In this document: in pieces, positions 36,501 through 47,689 of the stretch
How positions within the stretch are numbered: the stretch's first letter is position 1
Layout: each line of letters starts with the position of its first letter
Assembly: GCF_000003855.2 (NCBI RefSeq)
Contig: NW_003101632.1
Location: forward strand, 3,280 to 67,279
Reading direction: 5' to 3'
Source of the DNA: Blastomyces gilchristii SLH14081
Taxonomy: Eukaryota; Ascomycota; Eurotiomycetes; Onygenales; Ajellomycetaceae
DNA length: 64,000 nt
Translations under genes and position numbers: made by a program
The notes under the pieces: generated by a model
Databases searched by the model: none
What the model was told of the DNA's origin: nothing
The model's input: only the letters and a program-made list of their open reading frames with translations

Positions 36501-38815
36501 ATTCAGATGACTTTAAAAATGAGAATTTGAATAGATTAGACACAGACATTGCTTATACTGAAGATAATATCAATTTTATCTCAGATTTCTGAAGTTTAGA
36601 CTGTGAATCTGAAGTCTTTGATACTGAACTATTTATAATAGTGAAAGCTTTCAAACTCATTGAAATAAAATCTCATAAAAGAGGAAATAGTTTGAAAGAG
36701 ATATAAATATTCTCTGATAGTTGAGCTACTTTGAAAAGACTTAGAAATAGTCAGATTCATAATAATCAAATGAATCTTGAACTGATCTTAAACTTCATTT
36801 TAAAAATTCAAAAGAGAAGAATATTAAAGCTGATAATTCATCTACACTAAGTTCCTGCTTATATGAATATTCATGATAATGAATTGACTGATTCAGCTGT
36901 AAAAAAGAGTGCAGAATTAAGCAGATCTATTTAAAAAATTATATTCTGATCTTTTATAAAGAGAAAAATAAAAGAATCTTGTTTAGACAAGTGAAATGAA
37001 AGCTGGTAGAAATAAAAGAAGAGTATACATTATTCAAGATTTGAAATAAAACTCAAGTGAAAATCTTATTCAATTAAATATAAAAAGAAAATATTCTCAT
37101 CTATAATACAGCTGAAATTAGAATATGTCTATTTCAAATCTTATATATAAAGATTTGATGATAGATTTGATTCAATAAAATACTCATTCTGCAATATAAA
37201 TGAGAATCTTGAGTATATTGTAATACACTGTGTATTATACAATAGTCTCAGAGTCAGATTGAAAGAGAAGTATAATCTAAATCAATTAAATATGAGATTC
37301 TTATTCTCAACTGAGACAGGAATTAAATACTTAATAGACTTTCTATCAGAAACTCAAGCAGCTACAAGAAAATGACTGAATTCAGAAATATCTGAATATG
37401 AAGAGAAGGAAATCAATCAGATATAGTCTGTTAAAACAGCTATATACTATCTTTTAATAATTTGTTTTATTACAGTCTCTTTTTACTTTATCTTTTTCTT
37501 TCAATTCCTTTCTATCTATCTATTTAATGTGTCTATCTTTAAGACTGTGTTCTCTTTTCTTTTATCATGATATTGTCAAATGGTTTCAAAGTATCAGAAG
37601 ATGTTAAGACACTGTAATTTGTAAACAGTTTTTGTATTCTGAGCTGGAATTTTCTGATTTTGTATATCTGAAATTGATGAATGTATAATAGTTAACTTTA
37701 TAGATATAGGAAAAACTCTGAGAACTAAAAGTTCTCAGATAGATATCATAGTCTCTGACTACATACATCTATAATTAAAGAATAATAATAATAATAATAC
37801 AGTTGTAAAAAGTTCCTTAATATCTGTGAATGCTATGATTTTGTACATAATAAAACTCATAATGATTTTTTCTAAGAACAGGAAAATCAGTGTCAGAAAG
37901 AGAAGATGAAAAAAGAAAGACTTATCATCTTAATACTGTTAAGAAGAGAGGTGATTCTCTGATATACATGAATAATTATCTTATCATGAATATTTAAAAT
38001 GAATATAATAATTGATGTCTGTGACTGAGCTTTAGATAGTTGTGTTGTATACAGTCTTTATACAATAAATTGTTTTAGAAGTCAGTAAGAAGAGTAAGAG
38101 TGTATATACTGAGAAATCTAATTCATTAAGTCTATACAATATCTTCTTGAAATAAAAAGAGCTGATAATGAAAGCAGAGACAGCAGAAGCAGAGAAAGCA
38201 GAAGTAGTGAGAGTAAGAGTAACAGAAACAGAAGTAGCAGAAGCAGGAGAATCAGACACAGAGACAGGTGTAGAAGATTGAAGAGAAGTGACAGAGAAAG
38301 AAACAGAGAAGACAGAGAAGAATGTCAAAGATTCAGCTATATATGATATAAACAATTTCTTCATTATTACATCTCTCAAGTTTTCAATCAATGATTCAAC
38401 ATTGAGATTATGATTATCAGTGAATGCAGATCTGTCAATATGTGAAGATTCTATATAAATTAAAATAAATATATTAGTATCTGCAGTCATGCAAAATGAT
38501 TAGAAAACATGATCAGAAAAACATAATTATATATCTACTGAAGAAAAGAGAGTCAGAGATATATAAGAAAATGAAGAAGATATATCATCTATAGTAGTAT
38601 ATTCTGACAATTGTTAGAAGATAAATAAGTCCTAGTCATGTTTCACAATATATTACACTTACTGCTAACAAACTGCCTAATATAAGCACTACAATGATGC
38701 TTATTATGAAAATAAGAAACTATTATCAGAAACATGTATAATATGATAGATAAATAAATAGAAGGTGTTGAACAGAAGAAGAGACAGAAATCTTGAAGAA
38801 GATAGTAATATTTAA
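33569..38815 (+). pseudogene. Extra ORF of element X, 564 codons, split by LINE A; function unknown
   Basis: Skipping LINE A and one TSD copy, one frame continues from an ATG at 33569 to 34259 and from 37812 to a TAA at 38815 without a frameshift. It is broken only by stops that fit mutated Trp or Gln codons. The protein would begin with a charged stretch (KLKKGTELTESEAKTEE), then Gln-rich helical sequence (about 33870-33980). After the LINE it is rich in Ala, Glu, Thr and Val (AEAEKAEVV, about 38180) and continues to EEDSNI. I recognise no domain. It lies after integrase and before the 3' LTR, where most gypsy elements have no gene. The start and end are uncertain. Confidence 0.5.
34260..37798 (+). 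mobile_element. LINE A, 5'-truncated Tad1-like element
   Basis: A 13-bp TSD ACAGTTGTAAAAA flanks it (34247-34259 and 37799-37811). It starts in ORF2 downstream of the endonuclease and ends in an AAT tail. ORF2 relic: TAAGPD near 34909, RT, RNase H, stop at 37424-37426. The 3' region carries the family stem-loop (CTGAGAAC/GTTCTCAG type). It is more mutated than LINE B: even YVDD is eroded to YINDID (about 35573). Confidence 0.9.
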
Positions 38816-39029
38816 TGATAATAATGATGAAGAAGATGATTAAAGAATGAGAAAAGTTAGTGAATAAGAAGTGTAATATAGTGAAAGTTTCTTTATAAGA
38901 GTGTATGCAGAATGCTAGCTGAATCAGAGATAGATTATATAATTATGAACACTAGTGACGCGCTAATCCGCATGAAGCTAGAACAGATATCATGATCATG
39001 TGAGTGTGACTGAAGCTGGTGAGAGAGAA

Positions 39030-39196
39030 TGTGGTTTGGAAGAACATATAACTGCTGGATGATAACGCAGCCGCTCCTGAACTTGCTTACAAATGTAAAG
39101 AGGTCATAGCAGCCATCAATTAATTTAGTATACAGTATATAAGAAGCCAGTGTATGTCTGTAATTGTATGCTGACTCAAGCAATCTTTGAATCACA
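39030..39196 (+). repeat. 3' LTR of element X
   Basis: It runs TGTGGTTTGG...GAATCACA, 167 bp, exactly the length of the 5' LTR. Its first part has lost most CG and CC pairs relative to the 5' LTR. Confidence 0.88.
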
Positions 39197-39797
39197 ATAC
39201 TGAGTTCTTTCTGATGAGTTCTGTAAGTGATCTTACAATATCTGAGAAGTTTTGTATAAATCACTGATAGAAGTTAGTAAATTCAATAAAGCTTTATACA
39301 TTTTTCACAGTATGTGAAACTTCTCATTCAAGAATGATAGAGACTTTCTCAGAATTCATTTGAATCTTCTTATCAGCTTCTATGATAAAATCTAGATATT
39401 TAATACTCTTGACTTCAAAGTTACACTTGTTAATATCTATTAATAGTTCTGCTTCTCATAATCATTGTAATACTTGTCACATATATTCTTGATATTTTTT
39501 TCTGAACTCATCAGTGATGATGAGAATATCATCAAGATATACAGATATAAATTTATTAAGAAAATCTCAGAGTGCTCAGTTAATATACTTCTGAAATATA
39601 CTGAGAGTATTAATTCATTTAAAGAGTATAACTATTCATTCAAAGAGACTATAATATGTTTAAAATACTGTAAGTTATTCATCTTCTTCAGTAATATGAA
39701 TTTTATGAAATATAGTGATGATATCTAGTTTTATAAATCATTGAGCTTGTCTGGTGTGAGCTAGGATTTCATTGATAAGAGATAAAGAATAGTAGTT
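39197..39797 (-). mobile_element. LTR retrotransposon C, second segment (RT)
   Basis: This continues element C after X. The minus strand encodes the RT region, with the YLDDILI equivalent around 39519-39545. It aligns with D (62575-63175) and stops abruptly at 39797, where the LTR of D starts. The remainder of C should lie beyond D. Confidence 0.82.
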
Positions 39798-40099
39798 TGT
39801 AAGAAGCCTACACTGAATAGATCAGTATAATATATAGATCTTATATAACAAAGTGAAAAATGTTAAAGAAGAAAAAGAAAGAGAAAGTACAAGAATCAGT
39901 GATTGAAGTAAATATTTATACATGTTCATAGCAGCTGAGAATCAGTGATTGAGAATGACTGAGAATCAGACTGTACACATTTATACATGTTCATAGTGAC
40001 TGAGAATTAGTGATTAAGAATGGCTGAGAATCAGAGCAGTAGAAATCTGTGAAGTGTAATGAAATAGTCTATATAAATGATCAGGCGCAGCTTATCACA
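39798..40099 (-). repeat. LTR of element D
   Basis: It runs TGTAAGAAGCC...TTATCACA, full-length match to the LTR of C including the 65-bp internal duplication. Its partner LTR would lie beyond 64000. Confidence 0.82.
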
Positions 40100-41438
40100 T
40101 TAGCTCTCTTCTTCTCATCAGTCAAGAACTGTGATCTCAGATAACACAGAACTCAGAGTTCAGGTCAGATAATTATAGCTGATTCATTTCATAAGATATT
40201 ATCAGTCATGACTGCAGAGTCTCTTATTGAGAATATCTTCAATTTCTCACTCAAGTTCATTATCTTCTTCTATGATCTCTGGCGGCTGTCAGTCAGAAGT
40301 CAGTTATGAAGAGAATGAGTCAGTGACAGTATAATGAAATAGGCTTATGTGAAACATATCATGAATTTCTGACAGAGTATTAAGATAATAGTTATAACTG
40401 TCTAGAACTTCTATCACTGTGTATTTCATATAATGATAATTCAATGTACAGAATAAGCATGTGATCTGTATATTCTTGAGATTCAATTATACAAGATCTT
40501 CTATCTTATACTGTTCTACAGAATCTTATCAGATATTGACTTGATTCTCTTGATCTTATTCAGTACTTATTATAAAGGCTTCTACTCAGTTATAAGTATC
40601 TTAGAGCTTTATTACTATATTATCAGTGATCTGAATTGAACTGCAGAGGTTCAGTGTAAACTGTGTAGTCTCTAGAAGATTCAACACTTTCATGTGATAT
40701 CTGTGTGTAAGAAAGAACAGGCTTATATCTGTTGAAATGACATCTTGATTATTGATAGTGATCTCTGCATGTAGAAGAAGATTATATCAATTGTCTTATA
40801 AGTAGTTACAGAACTTATGAAGATAATTCTTCACAGTCTGAATTATTTATTCTGATACATCATCAATCTCAGAATAATAGACAGTTGATAAATGATATAT
40901 AATCTTGAGAACTTGACAGATTTCTATTCAGAGAGTACTTATAAATTGACAGTCTCAGTTTGATATAATAGATCTCAGTAACTTATACATCTGATAGAAT
41001 GAACTCTGTAAGAAGGCTTCAGCAACTTGTTCAGTATTCATCTTATTATAAGATTTTAATATTACATCTTTACTTAGTCAGTCAATAATGATAAGAATAT
41101 TCTTACAATTCTTACTCTTAAATAGATTAACAGTGAAGTTAATTACTATATCTTATCAGATTCTATCAGAAACATTGAGTGATTTCAGTAGATCTTTTCT
41201 ACAGTTCTTTCATGAGATAATAGAAGAATAGTGATTGTAGTTTTAGATAAAGTATCTGATACTGTTTAATATCTTGAGTCAGTAGAACTCTCAGAAGATC
41301 ATTCTATACAGTTATTCATAGTCTGAATAATCAGTTATATATAAGTTATACATCTCTTATATTATCTGAGTGTGTAAGAATTCAGAGTGAGAGACTCAGT
41401 GTTATTTATAAAATCACAGAGTATTACTATTATCTATT
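39798..41438 (-). mobile_element. LTR retrotransposon D, first segment (3' LTR, chromodomain, integrase)
   Basis: A 302-bp LTR (39798-40099) is followed on the minus strand by the pol end: chromodomain region (about 40200-40300), then integrase. It is interrupted at 41438 by LINE gamma, whose TSD ACTATTATCTATT is at 41426-41438 and 61798-61810. It is the same family as C. Confidence 0.87.
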
Positions 41439-41800
41439 ATATAAGTCACATACTTGGATACAAAAAAAGCGCTCCATCACAAACTCAATCAATTTTTCAA
41501 ATAAGAACCCACTGATAGGTTCATTGAAAAGCCCTCAATCATACGAGCATTTTGACCCCATCACCGACCACATACTCTGTGTGGTGTTGAAGTTATCCAG
41601 CCAAATGTGAACCAGATGTTGCTCAAAACTTCTGTGTGGGATTATCCCCTATTCACCCCTATCACATCACAACCTTGGGCCAAAGTGTCATACAAATTGT
41701 AAGGTGAAGAGACCTAGTCATATATATCAATCTTCTTGATTTTAAAAGATCTCTGATCTGTAATTGTGAAGATATCTGAGAAGCAACTTCCATGAGAACC

Positions 41801-42127
41801 CTGTCTATCTTTGATGTTTCAAAACATCAATGCCAAGTCCCACCCATGTACCGCTCTTCCCAATCTGGCCCACCTCTGGCAGAAAAATACAAAAAGATAC
41901 CTTGACAATAGTATCAAGTACATAATTAACAGACACATCTGAAGTGCATTCTTTGTGAAAAACTCTCTCTGTCTTTGATGTATCAAGACATCAACAACAA
42001 GTTTCACTCTTGTATCATCTCTTCTGATCTGGCTCATCTCTGACAGAAAAATACAAAGAGATATCTCAGCAACTGTACTTAATAAATAATCAGCAGATAC
42101 AACAACTATAGAATCAGTATATTTCAA
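41801..42127 (+). repeat. Two-unit tandem repeat in LINE gamma 5' region, period 164 bp
   Basis: TCTTTGATGT starts at 41808 and again at 41972, and similarity continues through AGAAAAATACAAA in both units. Each unit carries a near-palindrome, GATGTTTCAAAACATC in unit 1 and GATGTATCAAGACATC in unit 2. Promoter monomers repeated in tandem are known at LINE 5' ends. The minus-strand open frame here is an artefact of the repeat. Confidence 0.75.
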
Positions 42128-43135
42128 GATCTGACTGAGTCTTTGATCTCTGTATAGTAAGATATATTAAATCTAGTTTTAATATTTCAATATTTAATAG
42201 ATTCTGTAAGAGATTGAGAACAGCAATACTAGATTTCTATTAAATTTAAGAATTAACTCTATAGTAATATAATCATTGATAAAGTCTTCTATTTTGAGAT
42301 ATAAATAATCAGTTTCTTCACATTCTGCTGATAATATTTATATTATTATATAGAAACAGACTTATATTCTCTATAATATCAAGACTCTGAAGAGAGAAAG
42401 TCTTGATAGAGAGTATACAGTAGTATATATCTTAGCAGTTTCTATCTTATTCTTTTACAGCAGTTAATGCAAAAAAAAAAGATCTTAGAAATAGTTTTTT
42501 ACTTCTCTTGAAAAAGTAAGATGTTTTTCTCTGAGTTTTATACAATATTCTTACAAAGAATTAAAAACAGAGTTATTTTCTATTATAATTTTATATTCTT
42601 TTAAGTAAGAATTACTTTTTCAATGACTGAAGAGCTTTTATTAATACTTAATTCTTTTTTACACTCTTTATTAACTGATTTGAGTTGTACACTTGTTGTG
42701 TGAGAAGAATTAAATGATTTAGAATAAAATTAAATAGTTTTAATTAATTTCTCTGTAAAAAATTGATTTATTTTTTATTAGTTTTTCTCTCAAAAACTGT
42801 TATATTATCTGATTTATTATTAATTGATATCATACTTTTCTTCACTGTATCTTAAGAAAGAGATTGTAAAGATTTTATTGATTTATCTTAAAAATCAATT
42901 TTAGTTTATTAGATTCTCTTTAAAAATCTAATCTAGTTACTGAACTAGTGTGAAAAAAATCAGGTATTTTATATACAAAAGTCTGTTATTCTTCTTTTAA
43001 AATAGTCTGATCAACTTTTCAATTGAAAACAGACTTAGAAATCTCTTAATTGAAACAGTCTGACTAACTTTTTAAAAGAGTTCAATAAATATCTCAATTG
43101 AAACAGTCTGATTAACTTTTCATTGAGTGAGAATA
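42128..43135 (+). other. LINE gamma 5' untranslated region, remainder
   Basis: AT-rich sequence with short repeated phrases, such as AACAGTCTGA and AACTTTT near 43045-43115. No frame can be followed and no other feature is seen. Confidence 0.5.
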
Positions 43136-44698
43136 ATGAGTTTAAAAATACACTCAGTTAATGTGGAAAAAGATGCTTTCTCAAGTACTATTTCTGAGAT
43201 TGAAATTCTGAAGAGAAGAAAGAAAGAAGAAATAGAGAAATAATAAGTTCTTGAAATACAGAAACTTGAAAAAGTAAGCAAGATTCTTGAAAAAGAGTAT
43301 CTAAGTGAGATAAATGAAGAAGTTTTATTAATTCTTCATGCTCAAGCTAGACAACTACAGAAGATGATTAAGTTTAAACTTGAAATTTCAAACACAGTTC
43401 AAAAAATATTGAAAATTCCTAGTATAATCACTGACTTATTATTTTACTCTTCTTCTTTTTCTACTTCTTCTTCTTCTTTAAATCAGAAGAAAACATATGC
43501 TCAAGCAGCTGAATCTGCTCTCTCTAAATCTACTATCTCAAAATCTGCTCAAAATCCTGAGAAAACTGAGAAGAATACTGCTCATACTTCTTTTCATAAA
43601 AAAGTAGAGAAAAAAATGTAAAAAGAGAAAAACTTTCAAATCTTCAGAAATAGAAGACTTATTCTCAAAGTCTTAAATCAGAATATCTTACAAAGAAACA
43701 AGCTAAACTCAAATCTCATTTTCAGAATCAGAAATAAAATTAATCAGCAGTTCTTTTCTCAGTTGATAACTAATATTGAATTTCAAAAATCAGTTATAGC
43801 TTCAATTGAGTCATCATTCTTTGAAAACTTCATTATTCTGACTATAATGCCTGAATTCAGTGCAGAATTTCTTATTTAGAATGAGAATCTCTGAAAATCA
43901 GCAGTAGAATCTTTGCTAAACATAATAATTCAATCTAAGAGAGATGAAAAGTGAGACAAATTCATTCTTTATAATATTTCAGTTGATATTTTTGACTGTG
44001 AAGAAGATATACTACTTCTTAAAAATGAATAGGAAGAATATAACTCTATTCAACTGAGAAAAGAGTCTGTATAACTAAATTCAATTAAGTTTAGATAAAG
44101 CAGAAGAAATGTCTCTGTTCTAATATATATAAAGACACTTGAACAGTCAAAGATGTCTGAAGTAAGAGTAGTAGATTTGAAAATGAGAGTTCATGAATAC
44201 AAAGACTTAAGAATGAACCTCAAAGCTCAAACACAGTGTTCAAACTGTCAAAGATATGAATACTTTGTAATCTCATATTTTAGAGACTCAAAATATGCAT
44301 TCTGTGTCAGAGATTATAAAACTAGTAAGTATAAATATGAAACATGCTCAAAAAGAGATGAAATATATTAATACACTCTGCTTAAGTGCTCTAATTACAA
44401 AGAAAAACATGCATCTAACTCAAAAGAATGTATATTTACTTGAGAAACTCAAAAGAACTGAAGAAAAGATAAAGATCAAAGTCAATCTAAAACTAAAGAG
44501 AAGAGTCAAGTCAGTAAACTTACAACTGCAAGCTTAAAAAGAAGAAACTCTTAACTATTTAAATCTTCAAACTTCAATTCTTCAGTTAAATGTAAATAGA
44601 ATTTGAATTCTCAAATTTCTGTTAAGATTAGAGAATTGAGAAATAACTCTGATAATAAACTAGATATAATATAAGCAGTTGAGATTTCTACTTTTTAA
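43136..44698 (+). pseudogene. LINE gamma ORF1, nucleic-acid binding protein relic
   Basis: One frame of 520 codons runs from ATG 43136 to TAA 44698 without a frameshift. A Lys/Glu-rich coiled region (about 43200-43380) is followed by a Ser-rich linker and KKTYAQAAESA (about 43486). The C-terminal part carries Cys-rich knuckles: CSNCQRYEYF (about 44240), then further Cys/His clusters including KCSNYKEKHASNSKEC (about 44380-44430). Several knuckle residues are mutated. The layout matches Tad1 ORF1, which packages the element RNA. Broken by several TGA and TAA codons. Confidence 0.75.
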
Positions 44699-44923
44699 AA
44701 TAGTTATAATCTACTATCTGATAATAGTAATTAGATTCTACTCTATCTCTACTCTCTTTTAGTATGAATATATAACAAAAATAACAAAAAAAGTTTAAAA
44801 ACTCTTTAAAAATCACATTTATTTAAAATAATATGAATAGAAACTCAAATTGTATTTATTCTTATCTTCAAATTGTATTTGAATGAAAAGTTGATTTTAT
44901 ACTGCTTCAGAAACTGAATTTTG

Positions 44924-45296
44924 TCCCAATGGCTGAATGGTTAATGCAGCCACCTGGTAGTGCCTTGGTGTGGGAAACCAAGATGCGTGGGTTCGAAACC
45001 CGCAGGGGATACATTAAATCTGGAACTCAAGCACCTCAGGTTTCTAATAAATACAGAGGTGTACAAATCACTCCAATGAATTGCTCTATGTTCCTGGGCT
45101 GAGAAGTTATTATCACATGTATCTAATTGTCACTTCTTTGTATTTTCCTATGTTCTTATTGATCTTGGCATGGTCTCAACACCTGTATTTCCTCCTGTAT
45201 AATCAACACTTGACCTGTATTTAACATCACACAAGGACTCATCATAAGCTCCGCTTGCATATGAGTATAATGAAAGAATAATAATAATAATAATAA
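44924..45296 (+). mobile_element. SINE-2, tRNA-derived, 373 bp
   Basis: A perfect 13-bp TSD AAACTGAATTTTG flanks it (44911-44923 and 45297-45309). A box TGGCTGAATGG (44940 region) and B box GGTTCGAAACC (about 44991-45001) form a pol III promoter. A stem-loop ACTCAT...ATGAGT (45237-45266) precedes the tail, and the element ends GAATAATAATAATAATAA. Its final 28 bp resemble the LINE 3' end. Mildly mutated relative to SINE-1. Confidence 0.92.
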
Positions 45297-45494
45297 AAAC
45301 TGAATTTTGATACTGAGTAAAAATACATTATTTCTCATTCAAGCTACTACTGCTTTCTATCTCAAAAGTCTGAGATAAAGTCAAGAGTAGTGATCTATGA
45401 AAGAAAGAGATCAAGATATTAATTTAATCTAAGATTTAATATCATATCTGATTCTGATATTCTGATGAGTGATATTATAGATAAAGAGAATAAG

Positions 45495-46027
45495 TGTAAC
45501 ATGACAGAATTAAAGCAGTGACTAGTCAGTAGCATCATATAGAAGTAGTTGTTTAAGAAGCTGTATAAGTGAGCTTGACTATCTTGCTTGAATAGCGAGC
45601 TTATAGACTACAGAGTTATTATGAGAATATCACAGATATGATACTTAGTATACTAAGAAGATTGTATAAGATACATAGTAACTCTTATATATATTTGAGT
45701 AGAAGAAAAACAAATCACTGACTTCTTTGATAAGAAGTCAGTATCTAGCTATTTTATATAGACAATGAGTGAATACTCTTCTTTCATTTCATAAGTGAGA
45801 ATAGCTGAAGTGATACCTCAGTAGTATCTTATTATCAAGAAAGAGTAATCTGCTGATCTTATATAGAAGTGAGATTCTCATATTTATTAATCAGATCTTT
45901 CTATGATATATCTGAATAATATCATAGAGTGATTGAAAACCAGTTCAGACAGAATGAAATCATTCACATGAAAGTGATGAGCTGTGTAAAATTATAATAG
46001 AGTCTTGACACAGCTGAGAGTGTGACA
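45495..46027 (-). repeat. 3' LTR of element E
   Basis: 533 bp, TGTAACATG...TGTGACA in plus orientation. The right half has lost nearly all CG, CC and GG relative to its partner at 52744-53276. Confidence 0.9.
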
Positions 46028-46495
46028 ATGCTCTTCTCTTTAAGAGCATAGTTCTGATACTCTTAAGATTATCAGATTAGAAATTATCTTTATTATATAG
46101 TAACAGTTGCTAACTGATTGATAGTATGTATACTGTACAAAGAAATAGATGAGTTATTCTGCTGACTGTATAGATCTTTCTTTTCTCATCTTCATTCAAA
46201 TTAAACATGTGAGAAGTGAGTTTCTTATATATCAATTTAAAATGTGAAAAATATAGTTAATAAGTGACTTACAGATCTTTCAATATATTTCATTCTATAT
46301 ATGAAATTCTCTATAAAAGTGATGTATTTTAGAGATAAAGCTAACAGTAGTAGCAGGATTTTTTTAAAAAGATTCTTCTCTCTTATAACACATTTTTCTC
46401 TTCTCTCTCTCATCTGCAATAGTGAGTGCATGAGAGTATTATTCTTGAAGAACAGTAGAGGACTTATTCTGACATTTTCTAGTGAATAAACATCT

Positions 46496-47215
46496 TCATG
46501 GTGTGGTGACAGCCTCTGTGACCACCAAGAAAGCCAGGTTAAAGGCAGAGACAGCAGTGTCAATGAGCTGTGAAAGCACTGCTCTTATTATTACATCTTC
46601 TTCTTCTTCTACTTCTTTTGCAGCTGTGATGATAGTCACTATACCTTGCAGTGAGGTGTCATCCCTTCTGCTAATTGATTCATCTGTGTTCAGTCTGTTC
46701 CTCACTCCTCTCACTGCCATTACAACACTGCCTCTCCCCCCAGTCAATACAGTAGCATATGACCCTGTGTGGTCATTTGAAGAGAAACTCAGAGAGAGCT
46801 TAGTTTCAGGAACAGTGACTCTGAGAAGCTCAATCTGTAGTTCCTCTCTCACAGCATGCCTGAGCCCTGCTCAGAATACTGCTGAGTTGAGTCTACAGAG
46901 TCTCACAGTTTCTTTGTCTTCTCTCTGTGAGAAGGCTCTGATACAGTCTCTGATCAGTATCACTACTTGTCTGTGCTGTGTTAAACAGCTGAAGAAGAGA
47001 GGAATTCTATACACTCACTTCTTCTCTCACTTCTGTTATTTTCATTGTATCTGTAACAATAACTTCTATCTCTCTGTAAGTATTACCTACTCTATAAGAA
47101 GGCATTATATCAGCTCTGACAAGAAGCTCAGATGCTTAAGCAGTACAGAGCAAGAATCTCAGAGCTTTAAGCATTGACAGATTTCATCAAGACTGAGAAG
47201 ATCTCTCTTACTCAT
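46496..47215 (-). pseudogene. Extra ORF of element E, 239 codons, function unknown
   Basis: A single minus-strand frame runs from ATG 47215 (just after a TTTTACAG acceptor-like sequence) to a stop at 46496. Its final 118 codons are fully open. The upstream half is broken only by TGA, TAA or TAG codons that fit Trp or Gln. The protein has a helical N-terminal half with LLKHLSFLSELIQCLL, then EDKETVRLCRLNSAVF, then HTGSYATVLTGGRG, and an acidic run VEEEEDVII near the end. I recognise no domain; it could be a gag-like or accessory protein. The DNA is the least mutated part inside E. The opposite strand also has a 231-codon open frame (46482-47177), so the coding strand is an inference from element orientation. 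Confidence 0.5.
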
Positions 47216-47689
47216 CTGTAAAAGAAGATGAAAGTGTGAATCTCTGAGATAAAAAAACACCTCAGAATGACTGACTCTAAGAAGAGATTAGTCAGCATCA
47301 TCATTGAAAGTATTACAGAGATCAATCACTGATTAAAGAGAATCTCACTTCAGTTGAAGCAGATGACTGAGATACTTTATAAGTTGATAAGTTGATATTT
47401 TATGTATTTCTCATGCTCTTCTGTAATGCTGCAGTGCTAACTTCTCAGCAGACAAAGATATCAGTGCTGAAGACTTTAATAGTGAAGAATGAGTTTAATG
47501 AGAGTATAATTATTAATGAGTAAACTCTGAGATTCTCTCTTTTTACTTTTTCAGCAGGCTGCAGCTTCACTAGAATAGCAGTGATCTGTGAGTCAATAAT
47601 ATTAATCTTTTTTATTAATTTTAAATATCTCTTTTCTCTAATCACTTCAGAAATTTTATACTTATATAGTCTCATTAAACTTCTAAAAA

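Larger units (their letters stand above)
26895..39196 (+). mobile_element. LTR retrotransposon X, Ty3/gypsy, with extra ORF; about 8.2 kb net
   Basis: Two 167-bp LTRs (26895-27061 and 39030-39196) enclose gag-pol and a further long frame. The target is ATAC, duplicated (26891-26894 and 39197-39200). The duplication could be read as 5 bp if the final A is shared. Inserted later were MITE-2 (32453-32957) and LINE A (34260-37798). An assembly gap lies at 28477-28950. X sits inside pol of element C. Confidence 0.85.

Noticed and set aside
38032..38490. A 152-residue Ser/Ala/Val-rich minus-strand protein
   Set aside because: It is the complement of the Ala/Glu/Val-rich part of the plus-strand extra frame in element X. 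Low complexity keeps it open, and it has no convincing family features.
41819..42127. A 102-residue minus-strand protein with an internal duplication
   Set aside because: The duplication is the 164-bp tandem repeat of the LINE 5' region; there is no family resemblance.
46482..47177. A 231-residue plus-strand protein, the longest open frame in the repeat part apart from N translation
   Set aside because: It lies opposite the extra frame of element E, reads antisense to the element, and is Ser/Leu-rich as expected of a complement. Not fully excluded.
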